Of a DNA stretch of 64,000 nt, positions 27,705-36,806 are shown one piece after another. Position numbers and translations under genes: made by a program. The stretch is taken from assembly GCA_945863115.1 (NCBI GenBank), contig CAMAYZ010000007.1:1-64000 (forward strand). Reading direction: 5' to 3'. The stretch is from Bifidobacterium breve. Lineage in GTDB: Bacteria > Actinomycetota > Actinomycetes > Nanopelagicales > Nanopelagicaceae. Each line of letters begins with the position of its first letter. Positions within the stretch are counted from its first letter, which is position 1. Under the pieces are notes generated by a model. That model was not told where the DNA came from. It ran no database searches and saw only the letters and a list, made by a program, of their open reading frames with translations.

Positions 27705-28313
27705 TCAATCGAAGATTGGTTTAACTGTTCTGGTTCTCTTGATTTCAAAGAATCCAGGATAACTAGCAACTCCAACTACACCATCAAATAACTTTCCGGC
27801 TTCCTCACCTTTTGGTGCTGGCGAGATTACTGGTCCAAAGAATGCGACTTCACCAACACTAATAATTGGCGTTCCAACATCTTCGCCAACCTTACTTAGC
27901 CCGCGATTGTGGACTTCGATAATCTTTTCATCTAACGATTCATCTTGGGCAAACTTCATTAGATCTTGTGAGAACGAAAATTGAGAAAGAACCTTTGCAG
28001 TTAAATCATCCGAAATCTTCTGCTTCCCCGGATGGATCTCATTACCAAAGGCGGTGTATAAATCGCCCTTGATTTTCTCGCCATACAAAGCCTCAGCGGC
28101 CATAATGACACGAAGTGGGCCTAGAGCCTTCTTTGCATAATCCAGATACTCGGCGCTAATTGATTCGCGACCTTTATTTAAATAGTAAAGACTCATTGGA
28201 TTCCAGACAATTGAAATATCCCTAACTTTTTCTACTTCAACCAACCATCTAGATGTCATCCAAGCCCAAGGACAGAGCGTGTCAAACCACATCTCTACTT
28301 TCTGAGTTGCCAT
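27705..28313 (-). CDS. DsbA-like thioredoxin-fold protein of the mycothiol-dependent nitroreductase (Rv2466c) type
   Basis: 202 aa; DTLCPWAWMTSRWLVEVEKVRDI and GTPIISVG. Confidence 0.85.
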   Translation of the reverse strand: MATQKVEMWFDTLCPWAWMTSRWLVEVEKVRDISIVWNPMSLYYLNKGRESISAEYLDYAKKALGPLRVIMAAEALYGEKIKGDLYTAFGNEIHPGKQKISDDLTAKVLSQFSFSQDLMKFAQDESLDEKIIEVHNRGLSKVGEDVGTPIISVGEVAFFGPVISPAPKGEEAGKLFDGVVGVASYPGFFEIKRTRTVKPIFD

Positions 28314-28318
28314 TTTAA

Positions 28319-29509
28319 TTACAGCTTATTCTCGACAATTTGGCCACCTTGCATTACCAAATCTAATTCTCGTAAGTTCTGTGGGTCATCTAAAGGATTT
28401 CCGCGCATTGCAATGAAATCACCGTAGAAGCCCTTATTAATCTGACCTAATTTATCTTTTTGATTAATCAAACTTGCTGCTGTTGAAGTTATTGATTGAA
28501 GCGACTTCAAGGTGCTTAAACCGGCACCATGCATTAAAAATAGTTCGTGTAGTGCGGCACTTGTTCCTTCAACCTTGTCCCCTGGTGGGTAATCAGTTCC
28601 GTTTGTCATCTTTATCCCAGCTTTGATTGCAAGTTTTGCGCTTGCTAAGTGCCGATCAGCAACCGCTAAACAGTTCTGAATTGATGCCTCTTCAAATCCT
28701 TTTTCACGCATCCAGCTCTCAGACCTTGTGACACATAACGTTGGTGAATAGAAAACATCTTTCGCAGCCATTGCATCTACCGTGGTTTGATCCATTATGT
28801 AGCCATGTTCAAATGAGCGAACGCCAAGACGAAGTGCCTGTTGAATCGCAGCTGATTCACCGGCATGTGCAACAACATAGGTGTTTCGCTCTTCTGCCGC
28901 CTTTACAACTCCTCTAATTTCATCATCGGTCATCTCTGGATCTTCTGGTCGCTCTCCCGCACGGGCTAATCCACCAGTGATAAATATCTTTAAATGGTCA
29001 GCACCATCATCTAATTCGCCAATCGCGGCTTTATAGAAGCCATCGAAATCTTTTGCATAGCTGCATGCAGATCCTGCGCCATGTCCATCTGGAGTTGAGA
29101 GCGCACGACCAGCACCAAAAATTCTTGGACCTTTAAACCAACCTGATTGCGCAGCTCGACGCAAATATAAATCAACTTGATTCTGTTCGTGAACCGAGCG
29201 CAGAGTTGTAATGCCGGAGTGGAGCGCGTCATGTGCTCGCTCTGCCGCACGAAATGCAGTGATCGCAGGATCCTCATTTGGATCTGTCAGCGAGAATGGG
29301 AAGACAACTGACAAGTGGGTGTGGCAAGAGATCAAACCGGGAAATAAGTATCTTCCATCTAAATCGATTATTGCTTCATCAGCGCTGCGATTTAGAGTAG
29401 TTGATTTACCGAGCTCGGTGATCTCGCCATTAGCTGAGACCCGAACCGCATCTTCACTTCTAATTTCGCCAGATACAACATCAACTATTTTTGCATTTGT
29501 AATTAGCAA
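28319..29509 (-). CDS. Metal-dependent amidohydrolase (Xaa-Pro dipeptidase/imidazolonepropionase-like)
   Basis: 396 aa; FPGLISCHTHL, DHLKIFITGG, VVAHAGE, FEHGY, TNGTDYP metal-ligand motifs. Confidence 0.88.
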   Translation of the reverse strand: MLITNAKIVDVVSGEIRSEDAVRVSANGEITELGKSTTLNRSADEAIIDLDGRYLFPGLISCHTHLSVVFPFSLTDPNEDPAITAFRAAERAHDALHSGITTLRSVHEQNQVDLYLRRAAQSGWFKGPRIFGAGRALSTPDGHGAGSACSYAKDFDGFYKAAIGELDDGADHLKIFITGGLARAGERPEDPEMTDDEIRGVVKAAEERNTYVVAHAGESAAIQQALRLGVRSFEHGYIMDQTTVDAMAAKDVFYSPTLCVTRSESWMREKGFEEASIQNCLAVADRHLASAKLAIKAGIKMTNGTDYPPGDKVEGTSAALHELFLMHGAGLSTLKSLQSITSTAASLINQKDKLGQINKGFYGDFIAMRGNPLDDPQNLRELDLVMQGGQIVENKL

Positions 29510-29526
29510 TTTAATCTCCGCGATTC

Positions 29527-30498
29527 TTAATTTAAAGTAATTGTGACTGGTTGGTTTCCAGCTGTTTGAAGAACACAGGCAACATCTCGGCCATCGCCCA
29601 ATTTACGAAGTCCTGGTTCTTGGGTTTTACACTCTTCCTTCGCTAATGGGCAACGTGGATGGAAACGACAGCCACTTGGTGGGCTCATTGGATTTGGAAC
29701 ATCGCCAGGTAAATCTTGTGGCATAAAGGAAGTTCCATCTGCATGTGGGATAGCAGAAATTAATGCTCGGGTATAAGGATGAGATGGGTTATTCCAAATT
29801 TGATCGACGGTTCCGACCTCAACAATCTTTCCTAAATACATAACTGCAACTCGGTCAGAAATTCTGCGAACGATTGATAGATCGTGAGAAATAAAGACCA
29901 TACCCATATCAAATTCATCTACGAGATTCACCAATAGATTTGCGACCTGCGCTTGTGAGGAGGTATCTAAAGCCGAAATCGGTTCATCCGCGATAATCGC
30001 TGTTGGTGCTGCGGCTAGCGCACGAGCAATCGAAATCCGCTGACGTTGACCGCCAGAGAATTGGTGAGCAAATCTATCTACAGCATTTCTTGGTAGGCCA
30101 ACCTTTTCAAGCAAATCTGCGGCCTTAAGTAAAGCTAATTTCTTCGGCATTCCAGCAACAATTAACCCATCTGCAATCTGGACGCCAATTTTGCGTCTTG
30201 GGTTTAGTGAGCCATATGGATCTTGGAAAATCATTTGCAAATTACGGAAATGCTCTGGGCGCTTTCCTCTAGTGAGTTTCTTAACCTTCTCGCCATCAAA
30301 TACAACTTCGCCCGTAACTGGAGCGAGAATTCCTACAATCGCTTTTCCTAAAGTTGATTTTCCGCAACCAGATTCCCCTACTAGACCAAGAATCTCACCT
30401 GAGTTGAGCGTTAAATCTACGCCGGCCACCGCACGGACCTTGCGACCATGGCGATCGTATTCCACCGAGACGTTCTTGATATTTAGGATTTCTTTCAT
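29527..30498 (-). CDS. Oligopeptide ABC transporter ATP-binding protein (DppF-like)
   Basis: Walker A GESGCGKST, FSGGQRQRISIARAL, C-terminal PSGCRFHPRCPLAKEEC. Confidence 0.93.
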   Translation of the reverse strand: MKEILNIKNVSVEYDRHGRKVRAVAGVDLTLNSGEILGLVGESGCGKSTLGKAIVGILAPVTGEVVFDGEKVKKLTRGKRPEHFRNLQMIFQDPYGSLNPRRKIGVQIADGLIVAGMPKKLALLKAADLLEKVGLPRNAVDRFAHQFSGGQRQRISIARALAAAPTAIIADEPISALDTSSQAQVANLLVNLVDEFDMGMVFISHDLSIVRRISDRVAVMYLGKIVEVGTVDQIWNNPSHPYTRALISAIPHADGTSFMPQDLPGDVPNPMSPPSGCRFHPRCPLAKEECKTQEPGLRKLGDGRDVACVLQTAGNQPVTITLN

Positions 30499-31487
30499 GA
30501 TTGCGATCCAGCGCTTGTAACTTCGCTAAAAGGATTTATTGGGCAGAAAATTCGATGAGTTGAATTCAAATTAGTAACTTCTGGAATTGCGCCCTTACAA
30601 CTCTCCTTTGCATAATTGCAACGAGTATGGAAGGCGCATCCGGTTGGGAAGTTTCCAAGTTCCGGTGGCATACCGTCAATCGAAAGTAAGTTCTTAGAAT
30701 TACTTGCAGAATTTCCAGGCAACGCGGCAATTAAACCCTTTGTATAAGGGTGACGGGGATTGCGCAACAAATCTGTTGTTAAGCCAGACTCAACTTCAGA
30801 GCCGGCATACATGATCATGATTCGATCAGTTAGTGAGGAAAGAACTCCTAGATCGTGCGTAATTACCATGACTGAAAGATTGCGCTCTTTTCGAAGTTGG
30901 TGAAGTAACTTCAAAATTCCGGCCTGAACAGTTACATCCAGCGCAGTTGTTGGCTCATCTGCAATTAGTAATTTTGGTTCGCAAGCTAGTGCCATGGCAA
31001 TTGCAATACGTTGACGCATTCCACCTGAGAATTGACTTGGGTGGGCACGAAGCGCAGCTGCTGGTTCTGGAATCTTTACAGTTGCAAGAAGTTCTAGTGC
31101 ACTATTTCTAGCAGCATCCTTACTTACTTTGCGGTGGTGGCGAAGGTGCTCGGTTAGTTGAACTTCGACAGTTAGCATTGGGTGAAGCGATGTCATTGGA
31201 TCTTGAAAGATCATTGCGATTTCTTTACCGCGTAAATCGCGATATTCGCGCTTTGAACTTGTAAGAATTTCGCGACCATCAAATTTTATAGAGCCACTCG
31301 CCTTGCCTTTATAAGGCAGAAGCCCGAGCATGCTGAGCGCAGTCATCGTCTTTCCGCTACCGCTCTCGCCTGCTACTCCTAAAATTTCTCCGTGGCCAAC
31401 ATTGAACGATAAGTTTCTAACCGCCTGGGCATCGCCACTTCCAGTCGCAAGAGTTACCGTTAAATTCTCTACAGTTAAAAGGTTCAT
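30495..31487 (-). CDS. Oligopeptide ABC transporter ATP-binding protein (DppD-like)
   Basis: Walker A GESGSGKT, FSGGMRQRIAIAMAL, PTGCAFHTRCNYAKESC. Confidence 0.93.
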   Translation of the reverse strand: MNLLTVENLTVTLATGSGDAQAVRNLSFNVGHGEILGVAGESGSGKTMTALSMLGLLPYKGKASGSIKFDGREILTSSKREYRDLRGKEIAMIFQDPMTSLHPMLTVEVQLTEHLRHHRKVSKDAARNSALELLATVKIPEPAAALRAHPSQFSGGMRQRIAIAMALACEPKLLIADEPTTALDVTVQAGILKLLHQLRKERNLSVMVITHDLGVLSSLTDRIMIMYAGSEVESGLTTDLLRNPRHPYTKGLIAALPGNSASNSKNLLSIDGMPPELGNFPTGCAFHTRCNYAKESCKGAIPEVTNLNSTHRIFCPINPFSEVTSAGSQS

Positions 31488-32350
31488 TAGTCGCGCAGCG
31501 CCTTTGCAGTTCTTGGATCAAGCGCGTCCCGAAGTGAATCGCCAATGAAGTTAAAAGCTAATACGGCCGTCAAAATTGCTAGCCCTGGGAATAGTCCGAC
31601 CCACCAACGATCAAAGTTAACTGCGCCCATTGAAACCATCGAGCCCCACTCTGCAGATGGCGGTTGGGCACCAAGTCCAAGGAATGAAAGTCCGGATAGA
31701 AGTAATAGGGCATTTCCAACTTCAAGTGATGCCAGAACAAAGACTGGCCCAGAAAGATTTGGGCGCAGATCAACAACTAAAGTTCGAAGTGCAGAAGACC
31801 CAAGTAGCGCTGATGCCGTCACATAATCATTCTGCTTCGCATTCAAAATTAGACCACGAACTAAACGCGCGTATACCGGCCAAGCAACAATTGTTACTGC
31901 AATAACTGCATTTCTAATTTGGGGTCCAAGTGCGGCAGCTACTGCCATTGCCAAAACAATTCCTGGGAATGCAAAGAAGACATCGGTTACGCGCATGATA
32001 AATGAATCAACTTTGCCGCCGGCATATCCTGAAATCGCGCCAATAACTGATCCCAGAGTTGCGGATAGAACTACTAATAAGAGTGAATAAGGAAGTGAGA
32101 TTCGGGCTCCATAAATAATACGGCTCCAGATATCACGGTTTAATTCATCGGTTCCCATCCAGTGCGCAGCTGAAGGAGTTAAAAACTTCTCAGCGTCTTG
32201 GGCATTCGGATCATAAGGTGCAATCCAAGGAGCAAATACCGCAAGGATTGTCCAAGTTGCAATAATTAAAATACCAACAACAGCAAGCGGTTGGCGCCAG
32301 ATAGAATTAACGCTCTTAGAACGCTTCGTCTTTTTAATTAGAGTTGCCAT
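31487..32350 (-). CDS. Oligopeptide ABC transporter permease (DppC-like)
   Basis: 287 aa; FLTPSAAHWMGTDELNRDIWSRIIYGARISL. Confidence 0.93.
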   Translation of the reverse strand: MATLIKKTKRSKSVNSIWRQPLAVVGILIIATWTILAVFAPWIAPYDPNAQDAEKFLTPSAAHWMGTDELNRDIWSRIIYGARISLPYSLLLVVLSATLGSVIGAISGYAGGKVDSFIMRVTDVFFAFPGIVLAMAVAAALGPQIRNAVIAVTIVAWPVYARLVRGLILNAKQNDYVTASALLGSSALRTLVVDLRPNLSGPVFVLASLEVGNALLLLSGLSFLGLGAQPPSAEWGSMVSMGAVNFDRWWVGLFPGLAILTAVLAFNFIGDSLRDALDPRTAKALRD

Positions 32351-33429
32351 TAAGCAGAATCTTTCATTTGCGGATCAATAATGCGATAGAGAATGTCTAC
32401 AAGTAAATTCATGGTGATATAAACCGTTGCGACAATCATGCTAACTCCCATGATTCCTGGTAGATCCAAACCAACTGCGGCGCGATATGCATATTGACCT
32501 AGCCCAGGCCAAGAGAAGACGTTCTCAACTAGAACTGATCCGGCCAGCAAACTTGCAAAAGCCACACCTGCTACCGTAATAATTGAAAGTAGAGCTGGGC
32601 GAAGAACATGTCGTCTAATAACTGTAAATTCTGGAAGACCTTTTGCTCTTGCCGCTCTTACATAATCATTACCCAAAATTTCAAGCATTGAAGCGCGAGT
32701 AAACCGGGTTAAGACTCCGACCGCATAAATCGCTAGAACAATTGCAGGAAGTAATAGATATGAAAACGCCTGTCTAAATGTTTGAAAATCACCTTTAATT
32801 AGCGCGTCAATCGTGAAGAGACCCGTAACTGTTGGAGGTGGTTCTCCGCCTGGTTCAAGGCGGCCAGTTCCCGGCGCCCAACCCAGTACGAAGAAGAAGA
32901 TATAGAAGGCGGTTAGTGCCGTCCAAAATGCAGGCATTGAAACACCAGTAAGACTAAAGACTCTAATAATTTGATCTGGCCAACGATCGCGAGTAACCGC
33001 GGAGATTATTCCAAGAAGTAATCCGACAATTAGCGCAAGAAATACTGCGACAAGTGCAATCTCTAAAGTTGCCGGGAAATACTCTTTCAAATCTTCTGCT
33101 ACTGGGCGCTTACTGGAAAGTGAAACTCCAAGGTCTCCCTGAAGTAAATTTGTGATGTATCTGTAATATTGAACTGGTACTGGCTGATCGAGGCCGAACT
33201 CTTTCTCGAAGGCGGCCACAATTTCTGGATCGCTATATGCGCTCTGACCTAAATTTGCAGCTACGGGGTCTCCCGGAACTAGCTGAGTAATTGAAAAAGA
33301 AATAAATGTAACACCGAAAACTAAGAGAATGCTGGTGAGTAATCTCCGGATTATAAAAGGAGTGAAGCCAGTTCCAGAGAGAGGTCGCTTGCGCGTTTTC
33401 CTCTCGCCTGAAACTGGCTTCACCTTCAC
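32350..33429 (-). CDS. Oligopeptide ABC transporter permease (DppB-like)
   Basis: 359 aa; FIIRRLLTSILLVFGVTFISFSITQLVPGDPVAANLG, RAARAKGLPEF. Confidence 0.93.
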   Translation of the reverse strand: MKVKPVSGERKTRKRPLSGTGFTPFIIRRLLTSILLVFGVTFISFSITQLVPGDPVAANLGQSAYSDPEIVAAFEKEFGLDQPVPVQYYRYITNLLQGDLGVSLSSKRPVAEDLKEYFPATLEIALVAVFLALIVGLLLGIISAVTRDRWPDQIIRVFSLTGVSMPAFWTALTAFYIFFFVLGWAPGTGRLEPGGEPPPTVTGLFTIDALIKGDFQTFRQAFSYLLLPAIVLAIYAVGVLTRFTRASMLEILGNDYVRAARAKGLPEFTVIRRHVLRPALLSIITVAGVAFASLLAGSVLVENVFSWPGLGQYAYRAAVGLDLPGIMGVSMIVATVYITMNLLVDILYRIIDPQMKDSA

Positions 33430-33459
33430 CTATGTATCTTAACTAAATTTAAGTATTAA

Positions 33460-35046
33460 CTACTTAAGTTCAGAAAGATTTACCTTCCAGATTGGATGGT
33501 CTTGAACACCCTTTACTGACTTGTTAGCAACAAGAATTGCTGCTGGCTGAACTAGAGGAATAAGTGGACTGCGCTTATTCATTTCCTTCTGCCATGATGT
33601 AAAGAGAGCTGCGCGCTTCTTAGGATCAGTTGCTGTAGCTGCCTTTGTTTGAAGGTCAGTAATTACAGCATCTTGTCCAGCGACCCAACCCATACGTAGA
33701 CCAACCTTTGTACCTGGGCTAAAGCTTTCGGTGTAGTTGGTTGAATCTGGCCAGTCTGGACCCCAGAGCCATAGACCCATCTCTTCTTTATTTTCGCGGT
33801 AAATTGGTAGTGAAACCGCAATTGGTGCGCCGGCAAGCTTGGTCTTGAAACCAATTGCACGTAGATCTTCATCTACAAGTGCTGCAAGTGAACCGAAGCT
33901 GAGGCCGTTAACTGCGCCGCCATCTCCCCAGTATCCGATTGAAACTGGTGTGTCTTTGATTCCACAAGCATCAAATGCTGCCTTTGCACGAGCTGTATCT
34001 TGCTTGATTGCATCCTTCTGAGTTAATGCACCAGAGAAGAAGCTTGGGATAATTCCAGGAGCTTGGATTGCGCCAAGACCTGCGTAGCGAACTATCTTGT
34101 TGTAGTTGATTCCATAACGAGCTGCTTCTACGCACTTTGGATCAGCAGTGAACTTTGTTGCTCCAGAGAATGTGCTGTTCGCACTTAGGTAGAAGAAGAA
34201 GACGTTTGAAGCCTTACCTGTAACAACATTTACCTTGCTGCCAACACCTGATGCTTGATCTGGTGAAAGGTCAACTGCGATAGATGAAGTTCCCTTAATA
34301 ACGTTTAGACGTTGAACGTTTACAGGAACGTTTCTGACAATAATCTTGTCATATCCTGCTGGGTTTGCGCCCCAGTACTTAGCATTCTTCTCTAGAACAA
34401 CTTCAGTTGTTAGGTTGAATGACTTCAATACGTAAGGTCCGCTACCAACTGACTTAGTCTTTAGGAAATCAAGAGCCTTGTCTGTTTCCTTTGCGTCAGC
34501 CGCATCAGAACCACCGTTAGCTTTTACAACCTTGCTGTTCAAGATTCCAAGAGCTGGTGATGTAACGATTGCTAATACTTGTGGTGTCGCCTTCTCAGTT
34601 GTCAGAACTGCAGTCGATGCATTTGGAGCAGAAACTGTAATTCCGTTCATTAGTGAAGAAGGGTTGCCCTTAACGTTCTTCAAACGGTTAAGTGAGAAGA
34701 CTACGTCTGCAGAAGTTACCTTTGTGCCATCAGCAAACTTTGCCTTTGGATCAATTGTGAAAGTAAATTCGGTTGCTGCAGCGTTAACTGTCCACTTTGA
34801 TGCGATACCAGGAACTGGTGTTGAAGCATCTCCACCCTTGTATGTAACAAGTGTTTCGTAAAGTGTACGGTTAATCATGTTTCCGGTTTGCTCGAATGAA
34901 CGAGCAGGATCTGTTGATGTCAACTGGAATACAGTCTCAACAGTAAGATTCTTAGTCGCAGCATTTGCTGGCAATGCAACAAGGCCAGCAGTTACTACTG
35001 CTGTAGATAGTGCAATGCTGGCAATACTTTTAAAGTTCAACTTCAT
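33460..35046 (-). CDS. Oligopeptide ABC transporter substrate-binding protein (SBP family 5)
   Basis: 528 aa; Sec signal MKLNFKSIASIALSTAVVTAGLVALPANA; SVGSGPYVLKSF, KNAKYWG. Confidence 0.93.
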   Translation of the reverse strand: MKLNFKSIASIALSTAVVTAGLVALPANAATKNLTVETVFQLTSTDPARSFEQTGNMINRTLYETLVTYKGGDASTPVPGIASKWTVNAAATEFTFTIDPKAKFADGTKVTSADVVFSLNRLKNVKGNPSSLMNGITVSAPNASTAVLTTEKATPQVLAIVTSPALGILNSKVVKANGGSDAADAKETDKALDFLKTKSVGSGPYVLKSFNLTTEVVLEKNAKYWGANPAGYDKIIVRNVPVNVQRLNVIKGTSSIAVDLSPDQASGVGSKVNVVTGKASNVFFFYLSANSTFSGATKFTADPKCVEAARYGINYNKIVRYAGLGAIQAPGIIPSFFSGALTQKDAIKQDTARAKAAFDACGIKDTPVSIGYWGDGGAVNGLSFGSLAALVDEDLRAIGFKTKLAGAPIAVSLPIYRENKEEMGLWLWGPDWPDSTNYTESFSPGTKVGLRMGWVAGQDAVITDLQTKAATATDPKKRAALFTSWQKEMNKRSPLIPLVQPAAILVANKSVKGVQDHPIWKVNLSELK

Positions 35047-35269
35047 TGATAGTGCCTTTCTTTTTGCAATCGGAATCGCACATGAAAGCAGAGATTAAGC
35101 TCTACCGATATGGACGACTTTGTGGATGAAGTCTGCCTAAGTTAACAACATGAGTCAACGCAAAAATGAGAAATTTTCTACCTTATTGTGCGTAAATAGT
35201 GCGAATCTCGAACAAAAAATGATTACATTTTGTTATATAAAATTTTGTTACAAACTACCCGCAGGTAAA

Positions 35270-36403
35270 TCAGTTCGCGACTAAATCAGTTGGATGCTGG
35301 TTAATTTTTCGGCCGCCAGTTTCCTCAACAACAATAATGTCCTCAACTCTAACTCCGACTTTGCCGGGCCAGAAAACTGAAGGCTCAATTGTGAAGGTCA
35401 TACCAACTTCCAGAGGCGTGTGATCTTCTTCAGAGATGAATGGGAACTCGTGGACATCTAAACCGATGCAGTGTCCGGTGCGGTGTCTAAACCAATCGCC
35501 ATAACCACCTTCAACGATTACATCACGAGTTGCTTTATGAACCTGTGATGCCGGAACACCAGGTGCAACAGCAGCGATTCCAGCAGCTTGTGCTGCCATC
35601 ACCAATTCATAAACCTTTTGATATTCACCAGAAGGGTCGCCAACAAAAACGGTTCGACCAAAGTCAGCGCAGTAACCATTGATAACAGATCCGAAGTCAA
35701 AGGAGACTCCCATGCCGCCAACAATTGGATTGCTGCTTCTACGATCTGAAGCGTCACGATTATTTTTAGGACCCATTGACCAGACCGCGGTATCGAATGA
35801 TTCAGTTTTTGATCCACGTTCATTCATCTGGAAATTAACTTCAGTCTTTAAATCAAGTTCGGTAACACCGATATTTACGCGACCTTCAACCTGAGCCAAG
35901 ACTTCATCAACTAGATAACAGGCTTTAGTCATTTCAGCAATTTCTTCCGCTGACTTAATGCGACGTAGCTTGTTAACCAATTCTTCAGCGTTAACTATGG
36001 TTGCATCTGGAAATACTTGCATGATGTGCATGATGGTTTCGCCCCAAGTTCTGGAACTTACCGCAATCTTTTTTACCTTGCCGAAGCTCTCGGCAACCTT
36101 TTTAAACTTCGCATGAGCATCATCTAGTTCGCTGACAGTTGTGGTGTTTGGATCAACACCATTTGGGGAGTCGAATTCCACAATCATCCGAGGAAGCACG
36201 AATTTCGGGTCATGCTTTGGATGCAAAAATGCCCCTGCAACCCAATGGTGGGTATATTGAACATTTCCAAATGTAACTACGCGACGTTCGGTGCCGGTTA
36301 AATAATCTAGATCGGCAGAATGCTTTGGAAGGAAGACAAGGTCTACGCCTTCTGCTTCCATAAGCGCATAAAGCTTGGTCCGGCGCTCTTTGTAATCAAA
36401 CAT
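35270..36403 (-). CDS. M24 family metallopeptidase (Xaa-Pro aminopeptidase/creatinase fold)
   Basis: 377 aa; FDFGSVINGYCADFGRT, HRTGHCIGLDVHEFP, FTIEPSVFWPGKVGVRVED. Confidence 0.92.
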   Translation of the reverse strand: MFDYKERRTKLYALMEAEGVDLVFLPKHSADLDYLTGTERRVVTFGNVQYTHHWVAGAFLHPKHDPKFVLPRMIVEFDSPNGVDPNTTTVSELDDAHAKFKKVAESFGKVKKIAVSSRTWGETIMHIMQVFPDATIVNAEELVNKLRRIKSAEEIAEMTKACYLVDEVLAQVEGRVNIGVTELDLKTEVNFQMNERGSKTESFDTAVWSMGPKNNRDASDRRSSNPIVGGMGVSFDFGSVINGYCADFGRTVFVGDPSGEYQKVYELVMAAQAAGIAAVAPGVPASQVHKATRDVIVEGGYGDWFRHRTGHCIGLDVHEFPFISEEDHTPLEVGMTFTIEPSVFWPGKVGVRVEDIIVVEETGGRKINQHPTDLVAN

Positions 36404-36795
36404 TAGAGTGGAAGTTCATCTTCGTGGTTATGGATTATCTGCCAGCCCACTGGGAATTTTTGCCAGATACCAGTATTTCGAACTTCACGAGTTGGTGAAG
36501 ACCCATTCTTGTAAACCACTTTGAAATAATGGCGAGCAATTGCAAAGTCACCATGAATTGAAATTACTGGATCAGTAGCGTCGATTCGTTCTACTTGTGG
36601 CGCGTTTGGATCGGTCGGGCGGCGGCCACGAACTTCATTTAGTCCCTTGATGCCGAAGGCCATATCGCGCTCGGTCGAATCCCAAACGGTGCAATCTTCG
36701 TTAATGAATACGTCAATCTTTGGTCGGTTCTTTTCAATAAATCCTTCATACATGGTGAGAACACCATTCCAGATATATTCTTGATCAGCATTCAT
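36403..36795 (-). CDS. SnoaL/NTF2-like (DUF4440-like) protein
   Basis: 130 aa; VFINEDCTVWDSTERD..., ARHYFKVVYKNG, GIWQKFPVGWQIIHNHE. Confidence 0.75.
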   Translation of the reverse strand: MNADQEYIWNGVLTMYEGFIEKNRPKIDVFINEDCTVWDSTERDMAFGIKGLNEVRGRRPTDPNAPQVERIDATDPVISIHGDFAIARHYFKVVYKNGSSPTREVRNTGIWQKFPVGWQIIHNHEDELPL

Positions 36796-36806
36796 TTTAT
36801 TCTCCT

